Shown: positions 57,511 to 64,000 of the stretch, piece by piece
How positions within the stretch are numbered: position 1 is the first letter of the stretch
How the letters are laid out: every line of letters begins with the position of its first letter
From: JACCVL01 sp963695375
Lineage (GTDB): Bacteria > Actinomycetota > Actinomycetes > Propionibacteriales > Nocardioidaceae
DNA: 64,000 nucleotides
Direction of reading: 5' to 3'
Assembly: GCA_963695375.1 (NCBI GenBank)
Contig: OY968767.1
Coordinates: forward strand, 2,294,001 to 2,358,000
Made by a program: the position numbers and the translations under genes
The notes under the pieces: generated by a model
Database searches by the model: none
Told to the model about the DNA's origin: nothing
The model's input: only the letters and a program-made list of their open reading frames with translations

Positions 57511-57992
57511 CCGACCCCGACCGGCCGGTCGCGGTGCTGGACATCGACGGCGTCGTCGCCGACGTCCGGCACCGGCTCCCGCACCTGCGCGGGCCGGACA
57601 AGGACTGGGACGCGTTCTTCGCCGCGATGGACGAGGACCCCCTGTTGCCGGAGGGCTTCGCGGTGGCGGCCGAGCTGGCGCGCCGGCACCGGATCGTCTA
57701 CGTCACCGGCCGCCCCCGTCGGTACGCCTCGGTCACCGCCGGGTGGCTGCGACGACACAGGCTGCCGCCGGGTCCGGTGCTGCACCGGGCCGACGGTGAT
57801 CGGCGGCCCGCCCGCGTGGTCAAGCCCGAGCTCGTCGCCACGCTGGCGCGCGACGGCCGGGTCGCGGTCGTGGTCGACGACGACCCGTCGGTGCTGGCCG
57901 CCCTCCGCCGGTCAGGGTTCCCCGTCTTCCCCGCCGACTGGGCGCACCCGCAGCAGGGCCTCTTCGACGCCCAGGAACACGGTCAGACCTAG
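57507..57992 (+). CDS. HAD-like phosphatase downstream of sbcC
   Basis: A 161-residue HAD-fold protein with motif I VAVLDIDGVVADVRHRLP, VYVTGRPRRYASVTAGWL as motif II, VVKPEL with Lys, and VAVVVDDDPSVLAAL as motif IV. It has no cap domain, so a large or polymeric substrate is possible. This pattern recalls the 3'-phosphatase domain of polynucleotide kinases, as well as general phosphatases. ATG 57507 overlaps the sbcC stop (ATGA), so it is made with SbcCD. A role in cleaning DNA ends is an attractive inference but not shown. Confidence 0.82.
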   Translation: MTDPDRPVAVLDIDGVVADVRHRLPHLRGPDKDWDAFFAAMDEDPLLPEGFAVAAELARRHRIVYVTGRPRRYASVTAGWLRRHRLPPGPVLHRADGDRRPARVVKPELVATLARDGRVAVVVDDDPSVLAALRRSGFPVFPADWAHPQQGLFDAQEHGQT

Positions 57993-58023
57993 GCTGGCGG
58001 CGCAGGGCACGCTCGAGCCGGAC

Positions 58024-58050
58024 CCATCCGGCGCGCCGGGTGCTCCGAAC
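58024..58050 (+). promoter_or_regulatory. SigK-type promoter of sigK
   Basis: CCATCC, 15 nt, then CCGAAC. This resembles the mycobacterial SigK promoter (CCATCC then CCGAAT), with slightly shorter spacing. It would start transcription about 55 nt before the sigK GTG, in line with autoregulation. Confidence 0.5.
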
Positions 58051-58112
58051 CAACGATGAGTCCCCCGGCTGCCGCGGCGTCCGGGGGTGACCGAGCGAGG
58101 AAGAGGTGACCG

Positions 58113-58703
58113 GTGGTCGAACCCAGTCGGCTGTCGTCGGTTCCCGCCTCCGAGGACCTGTCGGAGCCGCTGACCGATCTGCTGCTGCGCGTCGCCAAGG
58201 GCGACGAGGCGTCGTTCGCCGACTTCTACGACCGCACCAGCGCCACCGTGCACGGCTTGGCCCGCCGCGTGGTCCGCGACCCGGCGCGTGCCGAGGAGGT
58301 CACCCAGGAGGTGTACCTGCAGGTGTGGCGGACCGCCGGCCGGTTCGAACCGGCGCGTGGCTCGGCCCGCAGCTGGCTGCTGACCCTGGCGCACCGCCGG
58401 TCGGTCGACGTCGTCCGGCACGACCAGGCCAGCACCAACCGGGAGGCCCGCTACGACTGGAGCGGCGGGCGCGACGTCGACGTCGTCGACGACGAGGTCA
58501 CCACGCGGCTCGAGTACGAGCAGGTGCGCCGGTGCCTCGGCGGGCTCACCGAGCTCCAGCACGAGGCCGTCACCCTCGCCTATTACGGCGGACATACCTA
58601 CGCGCAGGTCGCCGACCTGCTCGAGGTGAATCCCGCCACCATCAAGACCCGGATGCGAGACGGCTTGATCCGGCTCCGAGACTGCCTGGGAGTGACCCCA
58701 TGA
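58113..58703 (+). CDS. sigK: ECF RNA polymerase sigma factor SigK
   Basis: ECF-type sigma factor of 196 residues. Region 2 has RVAKGDEASFADFYDRTS, HGLARRVVRDPARAEEVTQE and VYLQVWRTAGRF. Region 4 has LTELQHEAVTLAYYGGHTYA and VADLLEVNPATIKTRMRDGL. The N-terminal PLTDLLLRVAKGD and the rskA partner directly downstream support SigK. GTG 58113 is preceded by GAGGAAGAGG. Its stop overlaps the rskA ATG by 4 bp, which keeps factor and antifactor balanced. The upstream site fits self-activation. In mycobacteria SigK drives secreted-protein genes; targets here are not known. Confidence 0.92.
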   Translation: MVEPSRLSSVPASEDLSEPLTDLLLRVAKGDEASFADFYDRTSATVHGLARRVVRDPARAEEVTQEVYLQVWRTAGRFEPARGSARSWLLTLAHRRSVDVVRHDQASTNREARYDWSGGRDVDVVDDEVTTRLEYEQVRRCLGGLTELQHEAVTLAYYGGHTYAQVADLLEVNPATIKTRMRDGLIRLRDCLGVTP

Positions 58704-59416
58704 GCGCCGAGCTGCACGCTCTCGTCGGCGCCTACGCGCTGGACGCGCTGGACCACCGCGAGCAGCTGGCGTTCGAAGCGCACCTGGCCAGCTGCCCGAC
58801 TTGCTCCGACGAGCTGGCCGGCTTCGTGGCGACCGCCGAGCGGCTCGGCGGCGCCGTCGCGTCGCCCGCGCCGCCCGAGCTGCGAGACCGGGTCCTCACG
58901 ACCGCGGCCAGGACCGCGCAGGAGCGTCGTGTGGTTCCGCTCAGCCGGGCCGCGCGGTGGCGGCAGCGAGCCCCGCAGCTGGTCGCCGCCGCCTCGATCC
59001 TGGCGGTCCTGGGCGCCGTCGGCGCCTACGTCGGGGAGCGCGATCGGGTCGACGAATTCCAGCAGGCCGATGCTCGGGAGGCAGCGGTGCTCGCCTCCGA
59101 CGACGCCACCTCGTCGCGGGTGCGAGCCGGCGAGACGACGGTCACGGTGTGGTCGTCCAGGTCGCTGGACAGCGCTGTCGTCGTGATGAGCGACGTGCCG
59201 CCGCTGGAGCCGAAGCGCAACTACCAGATGTGGGTGGTGGATGCCGGGGGCGAACCCCGGTCGGTGGCGGTCATGGGGCCGGACGACATCGACCACACCT
59301 CGAGCACGTTGGTCGACGACATCGACGATGCGGCCGCGGTGGCGGTCACCGTCGAGCCGGAGGGAGGCTCGACCGAGCCGACGACTGACCCGGTACTCAG
59401 CGTGGACCTCGCCTGA
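58700..59416 (+). CDS. rskA: Anti-sigma-K factor RskA
   Basis: Membrane antifactor of 238 residues. The cytoplasmic N-terminal part holds the sigma-binding zinc-type motif H28-LAS-C32-PT-C35 within FEAHLASCPTCSDEL. A single TM helix at about 91-111 (APQLVAAASILAVLGAVGAY) is followed by an extracytoplasmic RskA domain with NYQMWVVDAGGEPRSVAVMG. Release of SigK is expected by regulated proteolysis. ATG 58700 overlaps sigK. No terminator is obvious in the 95 bp before the next gene. Confidence 0.92.
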   Translation: MSAELHALVGAYALDALDHREQLAFEAHLASCPTCSDELAGFVATAERLGGAVASPAPPELRDRVLTTAARTAQERRVVPLSRAARWRQRAPQLVAAASILAVLGAVGAYVGERDRVDEFQQADAREAAVLASDDATSSRVRAGETTVTVWSSRSLDSAVVVMSDVPPLEPKRNYQMWVVDAGGEPRSVAVMGPDDIDHTSSTLVDDIDDAAAVAVTVEPEGGSTEPTTDPVLSVDLA

Positions 59417-59511
59417 CCGTACGATCAGCGGTCGTCCACACGGCCAGCCGGGCGAACTGCTCGGGCCACACCTGTGCGGAATGCGAGCCGATCTCAGCGG
59501 GAGCGTGCACT

Positions 59512-59793
59512 ATGGGTGATGTGAGAGACACCACACCGCAGGATCCGGGCCGGACGCCGGCGATGTTCGCGCTCGGCAGCTGCCACCACCAGCCCTGCTG
59601 CCCGGCGGCCGACGCTCCGGACCGCGAGGCCGCGCACACCGTCTCCGCCCACCCCGAGCAGGGCTGGAGCCTGCTGTGCAACGGCGTGGTGCTCTTCGAC
59701 GACACCGGCGAGCTGCTTCCCGACGGTCGGATGATCGCCCCGCACCGGCCGACCGACACCCACCCCGAGGCCTTCGGCATCCTCGCCGTCTGA
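59512..59793 (+). CDS. DUF5999-like small protein
   Basis: A 93-residue protein with GSCHHQPCCPAADAPDREAA, HPEQGWSLLCNGVVLFDDTG and ELLPDGRMIAPHRP. This is the pattern of a small conserved actinobacterial family (DUF5999). The Cys/His cluster at the N-terminus could bind metal. There is no signal or TM helix. ATG 59512 follows CACTAT; GTG 59521 is also possible. The function is unknown. It converges on the serine hydrolase gene. Confidence 0.78.
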   Translation: MGDVRDTTPQDPGRTPAMFALGSCHHQPCCPAADAPDREAAHTVSAHPEQGWSLLCNGVVLFDDTGELLPDGRMIAPHRPTDTHPEAFGILAV

Positions 59794-59841
59794 CCCGACT
59801 GATCCCCCTCACCGGATCTGACCCGCGAACCTCGGCCGCGC

Positions 59842-61160
59842 TCAGCCCGGCTGCGGAGTCCGGGTGAGCAGGTAGCTGGCCAGTTCGAGCCGCTGCACCC
59901 GGCCGTCCGGGTCGCGCAGCACGGTCAGGGTCTCGTCGGCGAAGTAGGCGTCCAGCCCCCGCCAGCGGTCCGCCGACATCCGCACGAACCGGCTCGACCG
60001 GGCGGGGCTCGGACCCTCCAGCCGCAGTCGCCCACCCCGCACGACCAGGCTGAACGGTGTGTTGCCCCAGTACCACGGCCCCAGCAGCTCGTCCGCGCCC
60101 TCGACGACGGGCTCCGGACGCCAGACCGGCGCCGGGGCAGGTTCGTCGGCCAGGACCTGGTCGAGCAGCCGGGCCGGAAGCACCGGCGTCCCTCCGGCGG
60201 TCCCGTTCGACAGCGCGACCGCCGCCAGACCGCTCCCCGGCTCTGCCGCGAGACCGGCGAGGAAACCGGGCATCGAGCCGGAGTGCCCGACCCGGACACC
60301 CGAGCCAGCGGGTTCGACCCGCAGCCCCAGGCCGTACGCCCCGGTCATGTCGCCCGGCTGGGCGGACTGGCCCGTGGTCATCTCGCGTACCGACGCCGGC
60401 GACAGCACCTCGGACTCGCCGCCCGTCCACAGGCCGGCCAGCCGGGCCAGGTCGGCGCTGGTGCTCCACAGCTGCCCCGCGGGTGCCATCCGGCCGGTGT
60501 CGCTGTGCGGCTCGGGGTGCAGCCGCCCGGTGTGCGGGTGCACCGACCAGCCCTGGGCGTGCGGAGGCTGCGGGGCGTAGCTGGTGCGGTCCATCCCCAG
60601 CGGCCGCAACACCCACCGGGTCACCACGTCGGCCCACGGCTCGGCACGCACCGCCGCGACGGCCGCTCCGAGCAGCGCGTAGCCCAGGTTGCTGTAGTGC
60701 AGGCTCCCGGTCTGTGCGTCCAGCCGGGCCTGGTCCGCCGTGCGCTGGAACAGGTCGGCCAGGTCGTCGTCGTGGTGCCGCTCCCACCACGGTCCGGCCG
60801 GCTCGGCGGGCAGGCCACCGGTGTGGGCGAGCAGCCGGCGCAGCGAGGTGTTCCCGAACGGTGCGCCGGGAACGTAGTCGCCGACGGCGGCGTCGAGGTC
60901 GAGCAGTCCCTCATCCCGGCACTGCAGCACGGTGATCGCGGTGACCGGCTTGGTCACCGAGCCGATCCGGTACTGCAGGTCGGGGCCGGGCGGCGGCCCG
61001 CCGGTCTCCACCCCGCGCCCGGCACTCCAGACCACCGAACCGTCGCGGACCACCGCGGCGACCAGCGACGGCTGCCGGGAGCCGGCCTGGACGTCGGCGA
61101 GGTGTCGATGCAGCGCCGCCTCGGTGGCCGGAAGCAGGGCGGCGGCCACCGGGCGGTGGG

Positions 61161-61164
<4 letters not shown>
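59842..61164 (-). CDS. Serine hydrolase of the beta-lactamase/S12 family
   Basis: Penicillin-binding-type serine hydrolase of 440 residues. The nucleophile motif is Ser69-Val-Thr-Lys72 in RIGSVTKPVTAI, the second is Tyr-Ser-Asn in LHYSNLGYALLG, and the third HSG in VGHSGSMPGFLAG. A C-terminal beta-rich domain (about 335-440) is present. No signal peptide is found, so it acts in the cytoplasm, more like esterase/peptidase members than a resistance enzyme. GTG 61164 overlaps the gcvP stop by 4 bp, an unusual pairing. Confidence 0.88.

Positions 61165-64000
<2,836 letters not shown>

Noticed and set aside
58062..58087. CCCCCGG/CCGGGGG stem before sigK as a terminator
   Set aside because: It lies downstream of the probable sigK promoter, has a 12-nt GC-rich loop and no T-run; at most it is part of the sigK leader.

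Overview
The window is a contiguous 64 kb piece of a very high-GC actinobacterial chromosome. The Pup-proteasome locus, RbpA, SigK/RskA, PafBC, a Ppm-type mannosyltransferase next to Lnt, frequent GTG starts and many 4-bp ATGA/GTGA overlaps all point to Actinomycetia. The gene content resembles Geodermatophilales or a nearby order, but that placement is inference only. No rRNA, tRNA, CRISPR array, insertion sequence or prophage was recognised.

Layout. (1) 1-12.4 kb: Pup-proteasome and DNA-damage regulator locus (dop, pup, prcB, prcA, then pafA, two FKBP lipoproteins, pafB, pafC). It is interrupted by a minus-strand two-component system and a small secreted protein. (2) 12.4-18.9 kb: tatA, tatC, a small conserved protein, a lipid kinase, HelY-type helicase and a 5'-3' exonuclease. 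(3) 18.9-24 kb: M24 peptidase, Lrp/AsnC regulator, GNAT, then two tandem secreted repeat proteins, one frameshifted. (4) 24-32.3 kb: a lysine-degradation cluster (kamA divergent from kdd, an S66 peptidase, an amidohydrolase, kamD, kamE, kal) that lacks kce. (5) 32.3-38.8 kb: tandem terminator hairpins, then lnt, ppm and fxsA; on the minus strand a continuous GDPD-MFS reading frame followed by rbpA. (6) 38.8-45.9 kb: a C45-type hydrolase and an HTH-MurA fusion with a palindromic operator, divergent from an adenosine deaminase-like gene; DUF2071, a DMT transporter and an M20 peptidase. (7) 45.9-51.8 kb: a decayed pterin dehydratase, a hydrolase, a frameshifted lipoprotein, two small membrane proteins, pepN and a HAD phosphatase. 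(8) 51.8-58 kb: a cation exchanger, sbcD-sbcC and a HAD-type phosphatase. (9) 58-64 kb: sigK-rskA, a DUF5999-like protein, a serine hydrolase and gcvP, which runs off the right edge.

How the parts fit. Pup is activated by Dop and attached to targets by PafA; PrcBA degrades the targets. PafBC, from the same locus, activates damage promoters, and a good match to its promoter motif lies directly before sbcD, so the window may hold both regulator and target. A SigR-like promoter precedes rbpA and a SigK-like promoter precedes sigK. Nine genes plus kamA have a TANNNT -10 box placed 6-7 nt before the start codon, which suggests widespread leaderless transcripts. At least two genes and one remnant carry frameshifts, and several genes carry short in-frame tandem repeats, which points to replication slippage as a local source of change.
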